Made by a program: the position numbers and the translations under genes. A stretch of 64,000 bases of DNA from CAZZBK01 sp964387325. Its GTDB lineage: Bacteria > Planctomycetota > Planctomycetia > Pirellulales > PNKZ01. The DNA is taken from contig CAYLYE010000002.1 in NCBI GenBank assembly GCA_964387325.1, positions 1-64,000 of the forward strand, written 5' to 3'. Under the pieces are notes generated by a model. It searched no databases. It had not been told where the DNA came from and saw only the letters and a list, made by a program, of their open reading frames with translations. Of the stretch, positions 26,301 through 35,031 are shown piece after piece (within the stretch, counting starts at the first letter, position 1; every line of letters begins with the position of its first letter).

Positions 26301-26479
26301 TGCATCGCGGGTTTGAGCAGCATCTCGCCCGGTATCGAGCAGCACCGGCCGAGGCGCAACGCCTGCTGAGCTTTGGTGAGTCGCCCCGCGATGAACGACT
26401 TGACATGCCCGAGCACGCCGCCTACACGACCATCGCCGGTGTGATTCTCAACCTCGACGAAACAATCACGAGGGAATAA
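23360..26479 (+). CDS. PSD1 protein with inserted LamG domain
   Basis: 1039 residues with a signal peptide (to about residue 25). Order of domains: PSCyt1 haem segment with CLHCH (44-48) and DTRMPPPKAERQLTPKQIETLRQWV; DUF1549 (about 150-345) with VPWLDAARYADTNGYQTD and GCARCHDHKYDPIS (Cys 332, Cys 335, His 336); a coiled region, then a LamG-like domain (about 430-600) with FSLGAWLWLD, RRWCHVLATYDG and VTLYVDGI; finally DUF1553 with RVTVNRFWQHLFGLGLV, SSTYRQSSQA and VRTARTNTPLQAL. The LamG insert is a carbohydrate-binding type module. The gene is followed 2 nt later by a DUF1501 gene; the overlap of spacing implies one transcript. Confidence 0.93.
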   Translation: MPAARINLSIVVFALCVASRQLDAAEPSALQFNRDIRPILSEACLHCHGPDQSHREGELRLDASDDALRQRDGHRVIVPGKPELSELIRRITSSDPDTRMPPPKAERQLTPKQIETLRQWVAQGAPFESHWSFVPPKAPPLPEVIDRNWGRESLDRFVLNRLERAGLKPNPEADRYTLARRAALDLTGLPPSLAEVESFVNDKSPEAFEQYVDRLLASPRFGERMAVPWLDAARYADTNGYQTDGPRYMWRWRDWVIDAFNRNLPFDQFTIEQLAGDLLPQPTLDQLIATGFNRNHRANAEGGIIAEEFRIEYVVDRVDTTATVWLGLTLGCARCHDHKYDPISQREYYQLFAFFNNVPELGKVIRDNNSPPMVQAPTPEIRARMTELQKRLQELEQQSAAQMQAFLAGQSRWEATLGGVQDEQWSPSAHQIVYAPLDGQEKLVEGKGNFVSGRIGKAVKLEHGACVDLGDVGDFKHTDRFSLGAWLWLDSPDGTIVSRMEDDFNHKGYDLHVEQGKLQFELSGRLLDDAIRIETLEALPQRRWCHVLATYDGREFARGVTLYVDGIPRPTRVILDTLSNASKNTQPLRVGTRGEGPQLRGLVDDVRVFDRDLDAATVTAIACGDSISAVAKISPDKRTPTQQRKLRAYFIAHHAPATLQTLLQATDDAREHLRAFDAKVPTVMVMQEMSEPRTTNVLLRGEYDKPGEQVTANTPASLGALSTDRRPNRLDLARWLVDRNNPLTARVTVNRFWQHLFGLGLVKTPEDFGSQGEPPVQAELLDHLATQFINSGWDVKRLLRSIVLSSTYRQSSQASAEQLTRDPENRLLGRGARFRLSAETIRDQALAASGLLDARIGGPSVKPYQPEGLWEEVAATIVPYVQDHGPDLYRRGMYTFWKRTVAPPSMVGFDAAGREACVVRTARTNTPLQALNLLNDVAFVEATRVLAQRALQSSMSIDERIRFMFRALLVRSPRDAELRVLHRGFEQHLARYRAAPAEAQRLLSFGESPRDERLDMPEHAAYTTIAGVILNLDETITRE

Positions 26480-26481
26480 CG

Positions 26482-27942
26482 ATGTACGACGAAACGACCA
26501 TCCGCCTGCTCCAGCGTCGCCAGTTCCTCACACAGAGCGGCACGAGCCTGGGGAGCATGGCGCTCGCATCGTTGTTGGCCGAGGACGGTTACGCGGCCGA
26601 GTCGAGTGATGCCGCCGTCCACGGTGGCCTGTCGGGGTTGCCCCACTTTGCTCCCAAAGCCAAGCGAGTGATTTATCTGTTTCAGTCGGGCGCTCCGTCG
26701 CAGCTGGAGTTGTTCGATCCCAAGCCGGGGCTGGAAAAATATCGCGGGACCGATTTGCCCGACTCGATTCGCCAAGGTCAACGGCTCACCGGAATGACCT
26801 CGGCTCAAAAGTCGTTCCCGATCGCCCCCAGCATGTTCAAATTTCAGCAGCATGGTCAAAGTGGCACGTGGTTCAGCGAGCTGCTGCCGAATTTGGCCGG
26901 TCTCTCCGACGAGATGTGTGTGATCAAAAGCCTGCACACCGAGGCGATCAATCACGACCCGGCGATCACGTTCATCACGACCGGTCATCAGCTGGCGGGC
27001 CGCCCGAGCATCGGTTCCTGGGTCGGTTACGGTCTCGGCAGCGAGAACCATGACCTGCCGGCGTTCATCGCGATGGTGTCGCGCGGGACGGGCCGGCCAG
27101 CCGATCAACCGTTGTACGATCGACTGTGGGGGAGTGGCTTTCTCCCCTCACGACATCAAGGGGTGAAATTTCGTAGCGTGGGCGATCCCGTGCTGTATTT
27201 GTCGAATCCACCAGGGGTCGATGCGTCAGGGCGTCGACAACAGCTCGACGACCTCGCGGAGCTGAATCGGCTCAAGCTCGATGCGCAGGGAGATCCTGAG
27301 ATCGCGACCCGCATTGCGCAGTACGAACTCGCGTATCGCATGCAGAGCAGCGTGCCGGAATTGATCGACATTCGCAACGAACCGCAACACGTGCTCGACA
27401 TGTACGGGTCGGAGGTAAACCGTCCGGGGACGTTTGCCGCCAACTGCTTGCTCGCCCGACGGCTCGCTGAGCGCGGCGTGCGATTTATTCAACTCTTTCA
27501 CATGGGTTGGGATCAGCACACGCGACTGCCCGATCAAATTCCACGGCAGTGCAGCGACATCGATCGACCGTGTGCCGCTTTGCTACGCGATCTGCGTCAG
27601 CGGGGTCTGCTTGACGACACGCTGGTGGTCTGGGGAGGCGAGTTTGGCCGGACCGTGTATTGCCAGTCGACGTTGACCCCGACCGACTACGGTCGCGATC
27701 ACCATCCCCGTTGTTACACGATCTGGATGGCCGGCGGCGGCATCCGTCGCGGTCTGAGCTACGGTGCCACGGACGACTACAGTTACAACATCACGGCCGA
27801 CCCCGTCCACGTGCATGACCTGAATGCGACCATCTTGCACTGCCTGGGGGTCGACCACAAACGACTGACGTTCAAGTTCCAGGGCCGCCACTTCCGGTTG
27901 ACCGACGTTCATGGCGAACGTGTGAAACCGATCCTGGCTTAA
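26482..27942 (+). CDS. DUF1501 protein, partner of the LamG-bearing PSD1 gene
   Basis: 486 residues, starting 2 nt after the PSD1 stop codon. The N-terminus has LLQRRQFLTQSGTSLGSMAL, a Tat-type signal. Blocks shared with the family: YLFQSGAPSQLELFDPKPGL, FQQHGQSGTWFSELLPNLA, RFIQLFHMGWDQH, VVWGGEFGRTVY and GRDHHPRCYTIWMAGGG. It is presumably exported folded and acts with the PSD1 product. The GGPSH motif of other members is here SGAPSQ, a modest variation near the proposed active-site region. Confidence 0.92.
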   Translation: MYDETTIRLLQRRQFLTQSGTSLGSMALASLLAEDGYAAESSDAAVHGGLSGLPHFAPKAKRVIYLFQSGAPSQLELFDPKPGLEKYRGTDLPDSIRQGQRLTGMTSAQKSFPIAPSMFKFQQHGQSGTWFSELLPNLAGLSDEMCVIKSLHTEAINHDPAITFITTGHQLAGRPSIGSWVGYGLGSENHDLPAFIAMVSRGTGRPADQPLYDRLWGSGFLPSRHQGVKFRSVGDPVLYLSNPPGVDASGRRQQLDDLAELNRLKLDAQGDPEIATRIAQYELAYRMQSSVPELIDIRNEPQHVLDMYGSEVNRPGTFAANCLLARRLAERGVRFIQLFHMGWDQHTRLPDQIPRQCSDIDRPCAALLRDLRQRGLLDDTLVVWGGEFGRTVYCQSTLTPTDYGRDHHPRCYTIWMAGGGIRRGLSYGATDDYSYNITADPVHVHDLNATILHCLGVDHKRLTFKFQGRHFRLTDVHGERVKPILA

Positions 27943-27982
27943 TCGTCCGAGGTGAGCGACGAGTTCATTCACGGTATCGTGT

Positions 27983-29497
27983 CTAGGCGCGATCCCAATA
28001 GCTATAGTTTGCCTTGAGCTGCGTCATCGTGAGTGTCACCAAGCCAGGTGCCGAGCCGTTGTTGATGCCCCAAGGGTTGAACAGCGTCACAGTTTGGGCA
28101 TTGCTGTCGACACTCGCGACAACGTACTGGTGATTGCCGACGACCGACTTCAAGCTGGGGGTCGAGGTCGAGGCGAAGCCGATCATTTTTCCGGCCGCGA
28201 AAGCGTTCGCCACCGAAGCAAAGGTGATCGAAGAAGTCGACGCGGTGACCGAGGTCACGTTGGCAATCTGCTTAACAGCCTGCGAGAAGTACCCTCCGGC
28301 GACCGCCTGGTATGAGTTCACGCCATTACCGGGCAGGCCTTGGCGGAGCCAGCCAGCCTCGTTGATCTGGCAGTAAGCTTTCTCAGCCATCGCGACCCAA
28401 AGCACGTTGCTTGAGCTGCTGGCCGTTTGTCCCATATTGGCAAAGACCAACCGACCGCTCGAGACGGGCAGCATCGAGTCGACCGTCACGTAGTCGGCCT
28501 TACCGTTATTATAGAACCGCACGGTGTAGGTGCCGTCGCCATTGACGGTGAACATGCTTTTGACGGCGTTGGGATTTTTGAGGGCCGCTTCGGCCAGCGT
28601 GGCGACGAAGTAGCAATCTCCCACGGCGCCTTGTTTCACATCGGTGTACACCGGACCATTGCTGGCAAACAATTTGCCCGAGGCATTCGCGTAAGCGAAG
28701 GTCGTGGAGTTGTACTTGGCCAGCGGATGATCGGTTCCCAGGAACCACTTGCTGACCAGCTTGTCGAGTTGTGTTGTGGTCGAAGTGCTAGTCAAGTTGC
28801 CGAGCGCGGTCCCTTGATAGCTCTTATTCGCGGCGTTCCCTTGCACAACGTCCTTGGTCAACACTTTGACGCTGTCGTAAGATCCAAACAGACTGTCAGT
28901 CGCGGCGATTTTAGAGAGGTCGGAATATTCATTCGCTGACATTGTTTTATCAGCGCTCACTTGGCGGAATATGCCCATCATTTCATTGCGATTGATCGCG
29001 CTATCGGCATTGGCAGCACGCGCGAGGCTACGAATGGCCGCGTCTTTGATGTTGCGATCGTACCAATCGAGTGCCGAACCACCAATGGACGTCACACCGG
29101 TTGCCGAGACCGCCAGTGCACCGTTACCGCTGAGATACGTATAACTTCCATCGAGTAGCTTGACGTTGTCGAGCCCCGCGCCGGCGTTGAGCGTGATCGA
29201 CTTGCCGAATTTCTGCCCGCTTGTCACCAGCCCATTGAGGCTGACCGCATCGGTGCCCGTGCCGCTATTGATGACGACCGAATTGATGCGCGAGGTGAAG
29301 AAGCCGGAGTTGACGCCATCGATCGAGACCGTGCCGCCTGATTGGCGTAACACGATGCTGTCATCACCGCTGGTGCCGGTGATCGTCAACACTCCCGTAC
29401 CGCTGAGACTGGCCACTAGCCCGGCGAGCATCGATCGATCTTCGAGCTTCTCAACGCGAAAACGGAGCCGATTGGCAGGAATCTCTTTGGTTCGCAT
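27983..29497 (-). CDS. Secreted calpain-like cysteine protease (C2 family) with LEDRSMLA N-terminus
   Basis: 504 residues. Residues 11-25 (LRFRVEKLEDRSMLA) match the LEPRxLL-type N-terminal segment found on large exported planctomycete proteins. Residues 27-140 form a beta-repeat region with GTSGDDSIVL and GTGTDAVSLNG, then a helical linker (150-250). The C-terminal 230 residues are a calpain protease core: VKQGAVGDCYFVAT with nucleophile Cys 295, NHQYVVASVD with His 456, and LFNPWG with Asn 474. All three catalytic positions are present, so the enzyme should be active. Calcium dependence cannot be told. RBS AGGGACAC precedes the start. The gene stands alone. Confidence 0.9.
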   Translation of the reverse strand: MRTKEIPANRLRFRVEKLEDRSMLAGLVASLSGTGVLTITGTSGDDSIVLRQSGGTVSIDGVNSGFFTSRINSVVINSGTGTDAVSLNGLVTSGQKFGKSITLNAGAGLDNVKLLDGSYTYLSGNGALAVSATGVTSIGGSALDWYDRNIKDAAIRSLARAANADSAINRNEMMGIFRQVSADKTMSANEYSDLSKIAATDSLFGSYDSVKVLTKDVVQGNAANKSYQGTALGNLTSTSTTTQLDKLVSKWFLGTDHPLAKYNSTTFAYANASGKLFASNGPVYTDVKQGAVGDCYFVATLAEAALKNPNAVKSMFTVNGDGTYTVRFYNNGKADYVTVDSMLPVSSGRLVFANMGQTASSSSNVLWVAMAEKAYCQINEAGWLRQGLPGNGVNSYQAVAGGYFSQAVKQIANVTSVTASTSSITFASVANAFAAGKMIGFASTSTPSLKSVVGNHQYVVASVDSNAQTVTLFNPWGINNGSAPGLVTLTMTQLKANYSYWDRA

Positions 29498-29888
29498 GGT
29501 GTGTCCCTTGGATGCAATAGCTCAGCGCGCAACGGGAGCGCAGACGTTGCGCTCGGGAAGTCGAAAAGAACTGCAATTGACGAGTGTCGGTCGCGACGTC
29601 GAATCGTGCGACCACGAAGTGATGCCAACAGAAACCGTAGGTCAAGAAGGGCATCGAGGCAAAACGCTGCGTACAAAAACGGCGATTTTCTACGGATTTG
29701 AGCAAGACTCGATTTGAAAATCGGATCAATCGTTACGCGTGGACCGGGCTCGCGAACGGCTCGTGACGAATATGCGCGTCGTTCATGTGATTCGTGCAGG
29801 AGGCGGGGGAGTCGCTGGTCGCTAGTCCAACCGGCCGCGCAGCGATACACTGTTGGCGAACTCCTCGACACCACTCGCACGACCCCTT
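29498..29888. other. Intergenic region between calpain-like and GTPase genes
   Basis: 391 nt without a supported gene. It contains one perfect hairpin, arms GAGCGCA (29536-29542) and TGCGCTC (29548-29554) with a 5-nt loop, in the probable leader of the calpain-like gene, and a small inverted repeat CGATTT/AAATCG near 29709. Open frames here are short and antisense to the protease. Divergent promoters are expected, but I cannot place them. Confidence 0.5.
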
Positions 29889-30884
29889 ATGGCTGCTAAT
29901 CTCACTCCCCAATATCTCAAGGCCGAAGAGCAGTACCGCCGCGCAGCCTCCAAGGAAGAAGAGCTCCGCTGGCTCGAAGTCATGCTGCGCGAGATGCCCA
30001 AGCACAAGGCATCCGAAAAGCTTCAAATGGACTTGAAGACCAAGATTAGCCGCACGCGCAAAGAGATGGAGAGCGAGAAGAAGTCGGGGGTTGGCAAGGC
30101 CGTCGGCGTCAAGATACCGCGCCAAGGGGCGGGCACGGTGATCGTGCTCGGAGGCCCCAACGCCGGCAAGAGCCAACTACTTGCTTCGCTCACACGCGCC
30201 ACGCCCGAAGTGGCCGCATACCCGTTTACGACCCGCACGCCGTTGCCCGGCATGATGCCCTGGGAAGATGTGATGGTGCAGCTCATCGACACGCCGCCGA
30301 TCACGCGCGACGTTTTCGAGCCGTACATGCAGGGACTCATTCGCTCGGCCGACGTGGCGCTGCTGCTCGTCGACTTGGCGGACGACGACGGCGTCGAACA
30401 TTTGCAAAATCTGCTCGCAGTGCTCGGCGAGACCAAGACGCGGCTGGGCAAATCGAGCTTTCTGGACGAAGAGGACGTTGGCCTCTCGTATACGCGCACG
30501 CTGGTTGTGCCAAACAAAATCGACGCCCCCGACGCGGCCGAACGATTGGAACTGCTCCATGAACTCTGCCCACTCGATTTTCCTGAGTACGTCATCTCGG
30601 CACAGCAGGGAACCGGCCTGAACGAACTGAAAAACGCGATCTTTCAAGCCTTGGACGTGATTCGCGTGTACACGAAGAATCCCAAGGCTAAAACGGCTGA
30701 CTTCGATAGGCCTTTCACGGTCCGACATGGTGGCACGGTGCTCGACGTGGCCGAGTTGGTGCATAAGGATTTGGCGGCGTCATTCAAGTTTGCCCGGGTC
30801 TGGGGGCACGGTGTCCACGACGGCACGCAGGTCAAAGGAGACCACGTGCTGCACGATCGCGATATTGTCGAGTTGCACACATGA
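29889..30884 (+). CDS. DRG/Obg-type GTPase with C-terminal TGS domain
   Basis: ATG at 29889 gives 331 residues; an earlier in-frame start adds 12 unlikely residues. A basic helical N-terminal region (about 1-75) precedes the G domain: P-loop GGPNAGKSQ (88-96), the switch region with YPFTTRTPLPG, DTPP in place of DxxG, and NKID for guanine specificity. The last 75 residues are a TGS domain (DFDRPFTVRHGGTVLDVAELVH to the C-terminus). This layout matches DRG/Obg-HflX-superfamily GTPases that associate with ribosomes or stress responses. The stop codon overlaps the start of polX by 4 nt (ATGA), indicating coupled translation. Confidence 0.9.
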   Translation: MAANLTPQYLKAEEQYRRAASKEEELRWLEVMLREMPKHKASEKLQMDLKTKISRTRKEMESEKKSGVGKAVGVKIPRQGAGTVIVLGGPNAGKSQLLASLTRATPEVAAYPFTTRTPLPGMMPWEDVMVQLIDTPPITRDVFEPYMQGLIRSADVALLLVDLADDDGVEHLQNLLAVLGETKTRLGKSSFLDEEDVGLSYTRTLVVPNKIDAPDAAERLELLHELCPLDFPEYVISAQQGTGLNELKNAIFQALDVIRVYTKNPKAKTADFDRPFTVRHGGTVLDVAELVHKDLAASFKFARVWGHGVHDGTQVKGDHVLHDRDIVELHT

Positions 30885-32587
30885 CCAACGCTGAAATCGC
30901 CAATACGTTTGACGAGGTCGCCGACCTGCTCGAGTTCACCGGCGCCAACCCGTTCCGCATTCGCGCCTACCGTAACGCCGCGCGCATGCTCCGCGACTTG
31001 AGCACAAGTGTCGCGACGATGGTGCTCGAAGAGCATGGACAGCTCACTGAACTGGACGGCATCGGGGAGGATCTAGCCGACAAGATCACGACGCTCGTGA
31101 AGACCGGCAGCCTGCCTCAGTTACAGGAACTGCTGGCCAAGATCCCGGCCTCGGCGCTGACTTTACTGCGCGTGCCAGGCATTGGTCCCAAAAAGGCCGC
31201 CGTACTGCTCAAGGAACTGAAGATCTCGACACTCGACGAGCTGCGCACGGCTTGCGAACAGCATCAAGTTCGCGAGCTCAAGGGATTTGGCGAGAAGACC
31301 GAGGAACATATCTTGGTTGGCATCGCCCTGGCGAGTGCAGCAGGCGAGCGGATGCTCTGGGCCGACGCCGACACAATCGTACAAGACGTGCTCGCGCACT
31401 TGCGTATCTGCAAATCGATCGAAGAGATCGAGCCAGCCGGGAGCTATCGTCGCGGCAAAGACACCGTCGGCGATTTGGATTTTCTGGTCGTGGCAAACGA
31501 CCCCACCGAGGTCATGGACCGGCTCGCCGAGTATCCTAGCGTGGCTGAAGTACTCGGTCGAGGCGAGACGAAAATGTCGGTCCGCTTGCAAAGCGGCGCA
31601 CAGGTCGACGTGCGTGTTGTACTCGCCGAGAGCTATGGCGCCGCGCTGCAATACTTCACCGGCTCGAAAGATCACAACGTGATCGTCCGCTCGCGGGCCA
31701 AGCAGCAGGGGCTCAAGATCAACGAATACGGCGTGTTTCGCGGCGAGAAAATGATCGCCGGAAAGACCGAAGCCGATGTGTACGGCGCCTTGGGATTGCC
31801 CTGCTTTCCACCCGAACTGCGCGAGGCGCGGCAGGAATTTATCTGGGCCGAACAAGGTCAGCTCCCTAAGCTTATCGAGCTGGATGATCTGGTGGGCGAC
31901 CTACACATGCACACGACCGAGACCGACGGCAAGAACTCACTCGAAGAGATGATCGAGGCTGCTCGATCGCGCGGACTCCAGTACATCGCGATCACCGATC
32001 ACTCGCAACGGGTGACAATGGCCAACGGACTTGATGCCACCCGCGTACGCAAACAGTGGCGGGCCATCGATCAACTCAACAAACACCTCCGCGGCTTTCA
32101 CGTGCTCAGGGGAATCGAGGTCGACATCCTGGAGCGAGGGGGACTCGACCTGGACGACGATGTGCTCTGCGAAGCCGATTGGGTCGTGGCCAGCGTGCAT
32201 TACGGACAAAATCAGCCGCGCGAACAAATCACAGCGCGGATCGTCGAGGCACTGCGCAACCCGAACGTCTCGGCGATCGCGCATCCGACCGGTCGCTTGC
32301 TCAATCGGCGACAACCCTACGCGGTCGACCTCGAAGAGGTCATGAAGGTGGCTCGCGAGGAAGGAAAGATTCTCGAACTGAACAGCAATCCGCAGCGACT
32401 CGATCTGAATGACGTCGCCTGTGCCGCGGCCAAGGCACAACGCGTACCGATCGTCATCTCGTCCGATTCTCATAGCGTACACGGTTTTGACGTGTTGCGC
32501 TACGGTATCTTGCAGGCTCGTCGAGCGGGACTGACCAAGCAGGACGTCATCAACACGCTATCGTTTGCCAAGTTTATCAAGCGTTAA
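30881..32587 (+). CDS. polX: Family X DNA polymerase/PHP 3'-5' exonuclease
   Basis: 568 residues, about the usual length for bacterial PolX. N-terminal helix-hairpin-helix motifs (DGIGEDLADKI near 59-69 and RVPGIGPKKAA near 97-107) bind DNA. The polymerase core has GSYRRGKDTVGDLDFLV with Asp 198 and Asp 200 and a third carboxylate at Asp 243 (AQVDVRVV). The C-terminal PHP domain starts DLHMHTTETDGKNS (His 342, His 344) and continues with IAITDHS, HVLRGIEVDI and SSDSHSV, all metal ligands, so it should have exonuclease or AP-endonuclease activity. The role is gap filling in base-excision repair. It is coupled by an ATGA overlap to the GTPase gene upstream. Confidence 0.96.
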   Translation: MTNAEIANTFDEVADLLEFTGANPFRIRAYRNAARMLRDLSTSVATMVLEEHGQLTELDGIGEDLADKITTLVKTGSLPQLQELLAKIPASALTLLRVPGIGPKKAAVLLKELKISTLDELRTACEQHQVRELKGFGEKTEEHILVGIALASAAGERMLWADADTIVQDVLAHLRICKSIEEIEPAGSYRRGKDTVGDLDFLVVANDPTEVMDRLAEYPSVAEVLGRGETKMSVRLQSGAQVDVRVVLAESYGAALQYFTGSKDHNVIVRSRAKQQGLKINEYGVFRGEKMIAGKTEADVYGALGLPCFPPELREARQEFIWAEQGQLPKLIELDDLVGDLHMHTTETDGKNSLEEMIEAARSRGLQYIAITDHSQRVTMANGLDATRVRKQWRAIDQLNKHLRGFHVLRGIEVDILERGGLDLDDDVLCEADWVVASVHYGQNQPREQITARIVEALRNPNVSAIAHPTGRLLNRRQPYAVDLEEVMKVAREEGKILELNSNPQRLDLNDVACAAAKAQRVPIVISSDSHSVHGFDVLRYGILQARRAGLTKQDVINTLSFAKFIKR

Positions 32588-32628
32588 TGCCTTGTGTTGC
32601 TCGCCGCGACTCGTACACGGCACAGGCG

Positions 32629-34314
32629 TCAATCACTTGCGGCTGAGCTTTTGCGAAGCGCTCGACCTGCCCTCGCTCCGGTGTGCTCGCCTCGGTCGAG
32701 CACAAGTTGGCCATTGACGAGCACATACTCGATTCCTTCGCTGTACTGAAACGGTTCGGTGTATGTGGCCCGATCGATCACCTTGTCCGGAGCGAAGACG
32801 GTGACGTCGGCAACCATTCCCGCACGCAGGAGACCTCGATCGGTGAGACCAATTTTCTGGGCGTTGAGCGACGTCATCTTGCGAATCGCATCTTCGAGCG
32901 AGAGCAACCCGCGCTCACGCACGTACTCACCAAGCACCTTGGGAAAGGTACCGAAGTTGCGTGGATGAGGGTTGCCGCGCCGCAGTGCTCCCGTGATGGA
33001 GTACGCTGAGCCGTCGCTGCCGACCGAGCACCAGGGCTGCGCGAGCGCGCGGTTCATGTCCTCTTCGGTATGATGCGCGAAGACCGTACTCACCGAGCCA
33101 TGCTCCTCGATGAGCAATGCGAAGAGTTCATCGAGCGGGTCGCTCGACGGCTTTCCGGCTGTACGAAGCGCCATGACCCGGTCCATCGTGAGCCCTCGGT
33201 AGCGGTTCTCGGCCGCCACGAGCATCCGACTCCAATCACGCCCCACGGCCGTGTAGTGGTTGTACCAACCGTCGATGCCGCCGGTAATGTCCTGCTTCAG
33301 ACGCGCTCGCAGGGCGGGATTTTTGAGCCTCTCGAGCATTGCGGCCGTCCCCCCTTCATGCGCCCAGGGGGGAATAATGCTCGACAGATTGTTGTTGCCG
33401 CGTGTGTAAGGATAGACGTTGGCCTGAACGTTCACGCCCCGCTGGCGAGCCGACTCAATCAGAGCAACGATCTCATTCATCCGCCCCCAACATTGCTCGT
33501 CGGCAATCTTCAGATGGATGATGTCGACCGGCAGTCGGGCTCGTTCGCCAATCGCGATCGCCTCGCGGACCGCATCGAAGACCCCCGTTCCTTCGGTCCG
33601 AATGTGCGTAGAGTAGATACCACCTCGCTTGGCGACCACGCGACAAAATCGGACCAGGTCGTCGGTCGTGGCCAGCGAGCCGGGTGGCATCATCAAATAG
33701 GTCGAGAGCCCCAAGGCTCCGTCTCGCATCGCCTCGTCGACGAATTGCTCCATCTGCACGAACTGGGGCTCGGTCGGACGCTCGAACGAATTGCCCATCA
33801 CGGACTGCCAGATATTATTGATGCCAACATACGAGGCAACATTGATCGCAATGCCGGCCCGTTCAAGCGATTCAAAGTACGCGCCGAGCGTGGGCCAGCG
33901 TGCTTTGGCGCTCGAGTCGCTCACGCCTTGCGGTCGCGATCCTTGATTAGGTGCTGCCGAATCACCCTCGCCCAGCACGTCGGTCGTCACCCCTTGGCGT
34001 ATCTTACTCTGCGCCGCTCCGTCTTCGAGCAGCAGATAGTCGCTGTGCGAATGGATATCGATGAAGCCGGGGGCTACAATCAGACCGCGAGCGTCGATCG
34101 TGCGGCGGGCTTCGCCTTTAGGCAACTGTCCCACGGCAACGATGCGTCCCGCGCGAATCGCCACGTCGCCGTCATACCACGGGTTGCCCGTACCGTCGAC
34201 GATCCGGCCACCCACAATACGCACATCGTCGACCGTCTGCGCGGCAACAAACGACGAAAGCAGTAACAGCACTGAAAGGACACCCAACATACGTGTAACG
34301 CGTGAGCCATGCAT
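32629..34314 (-). CDS. Secreted N-acyl-D-amino-acid deacylase (amidohydrolase superfamily)
   Basis: 561 residues with a signal peptide (MLGVLSVLLLLSSFVAAQ near residues 9-26). The urease-like beta domain starts VRIVGGRIVDGTGNPWYDGD; the metal site begins GFIDIHSHSDYLL (HxH). Further blocks are GVTTDVLGEGDSAAP, GIYSTHIRTEG, VDIIHLKI and GSDGSAYS with the conserved Asp. This is the D-aminoacylase subgroup, which deacylates N-acyl-D-amino acids; related planctomycete proteins may instead act on other amides. It ends 42 nt from the polX stop codon (convergent). The long plus-strand frame opposite is a shadow. Confidence 0.88.
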   Translation of the reverse strand: MHGSRVTRMLGVLSVLLLLSSFVAAQTVDDVRIVGGRIVDGTGNPWYDGDVAIRAGRIVAVGQLPKGEARRTIDARGLIVAPGFIDIHSHSDYLLLEDGAAQSKIRQGVTTDVLGEGDSAAPNQGSRPQGVSDSSAKARWPTLGAYFESLERAGIAINVASYVGINNIWQSVMGNSFERPTEPQFVQMEQFVDEAMRDGALGLSTYLMMPPGSLATTDDLVRFCRVVAKRGGIYSTHIRTEGTGVFDAVREAIAIGERARLPVDIIHLKIADEQCWGRMNEIVALIESARQRGVNVQANVYPYTRGNNNLSSIIPPWAHEGGTAAMLERLKNPALRARLKQDITGGIDGWYNHYTAVGRDWSRMLVAAENRYRGLTMDRVMALRTAGKPSSDPLDELFALLIEEHGSVSTVFAHHTEEDMNRALAQPWCSVGSDGSAYSITGALRRGNPHPRNFGTFPKVLGEYVRERGLLSLEDAIRKMTSLNAQKIGLTDRGLLRAGMVADVTVFAPDKVIDRATYTEPFQYSEGIEYVLVNGQLVLDRGEHTGARAGRALRKSSAASD

Positions 34315-34393
34315 GATTGTTTCCTTGTTTGAGAAAGCCCAATATAGTTGCCTCGCGGTCTGACCACGAGCATTTTGCGCTGTTCGATCTTCA

Positions 34394-34422
34394 TTGCCTT
34401 GCGTAAGGTCAAGTTCTACAAT
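34394..34422 (+). promoter_or_regulatory. Sigma-70-like promoter before the Cys-rich protein
   Basis: TTGCCT at 34394-34399 and TACAAT at 34417-34422 are separated by 17 nt, the preferred spacing. The transcript would start near 34429, only about 9 nt before the ATG at 34438, which fits the absence of a Shine-Dalgarno sequence there. Confidence 0.5.
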
Positions 34423-34437
34423 GAATGACCTGTACTC

Positions 34438-34881
34438 ATGTACGTTGTTAAATTTGCGAGTGCGATCATGTTGCTGGGCCTACGCGTGTTGCTGCTGCTA
34501 TTGACGGCCATCACGCTTATTTTTCCGGCCAAATGGTGCTGCACGCTGGGGAGCGCTGCCCAGGCATGCTCGCAATCCTGTTGCACTCCGGTTGCGGACA
34601 CTGCGAAAAAGTCGTGCTGTGCGTTTTCCACGCAGCACAATACGCAAGCCAACTCGACACTCGTCGCGTCCGATCCCTCAGGAACCGGTTCGTGTACCTG
34701 CCAGGGACCCGTCGTCACAACCATCGAACGATTGAACCGCCCGGACACTTGGGCCGTGTTCTCCTTTACAGCGAGTGTGTTGATGGAGCCCGTCGCTGTC
34801 GAAGCGCGCGCTATTCATTCTGGGCAAATATTCTCGCCTGCCAAACCTTCCCAACCACAGTTGTGTTGTTGGCGCTGCTAA
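34438..34881 (+). CDS. Cys-rich membrane-anchored or secreted protein
   Basis: 147 residues. A hydrophobic N-terminus (about residues 6-30) serves as signal or anchor. The rest holds 12 cysteines, many paired as CC (KWCC, QSCC, KSCC, LCC, and WRC at the end), interspersed with Ser/Thr-rich stretches. I know no named family. Its position 150 nt upstream of a probable copper-storage protein on the same strand suggests a thiol-based metal-handling role, but this is inference. Its short leader and a good promoter suggest it is expressed. Confidence 0.55.
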   Translation: MYVVKFASAIMLLGLRVLLLLLTAITLIFPAKWCCTLGSAAQACSQSCCTPVADTAKKSCCAFSTQHNTQANSTLVASDPSGTGSCTCQGPVVTTIERLNRPDTWAVFSFTASVLMEPVAVEARAIHSGQIFSPAKPSQPQLCCWRC

Positions 34882-35031
34882 TGCGCGCTCCTCCGGCGTT
34901 TCTTTAGCCGGCATGGAACGAAGTTGTTGGTTACAAGCGAAACTCGCTGCGCACATTGAGCTGCGCTGACGATGTTTGTGCTGTCGATCGATCATTTTTG
35001 TCACGAATTAACCTATCGAGGAGTGTGCTTT

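Noticed and set aside
33070..34266. Plus-strand open frame of 398 codons
   Set aside because: It lies opposite the D-aminoacylase gene, whose catalytic motifs are intact; the antisense frame is a by-product of GC-rich codon use.
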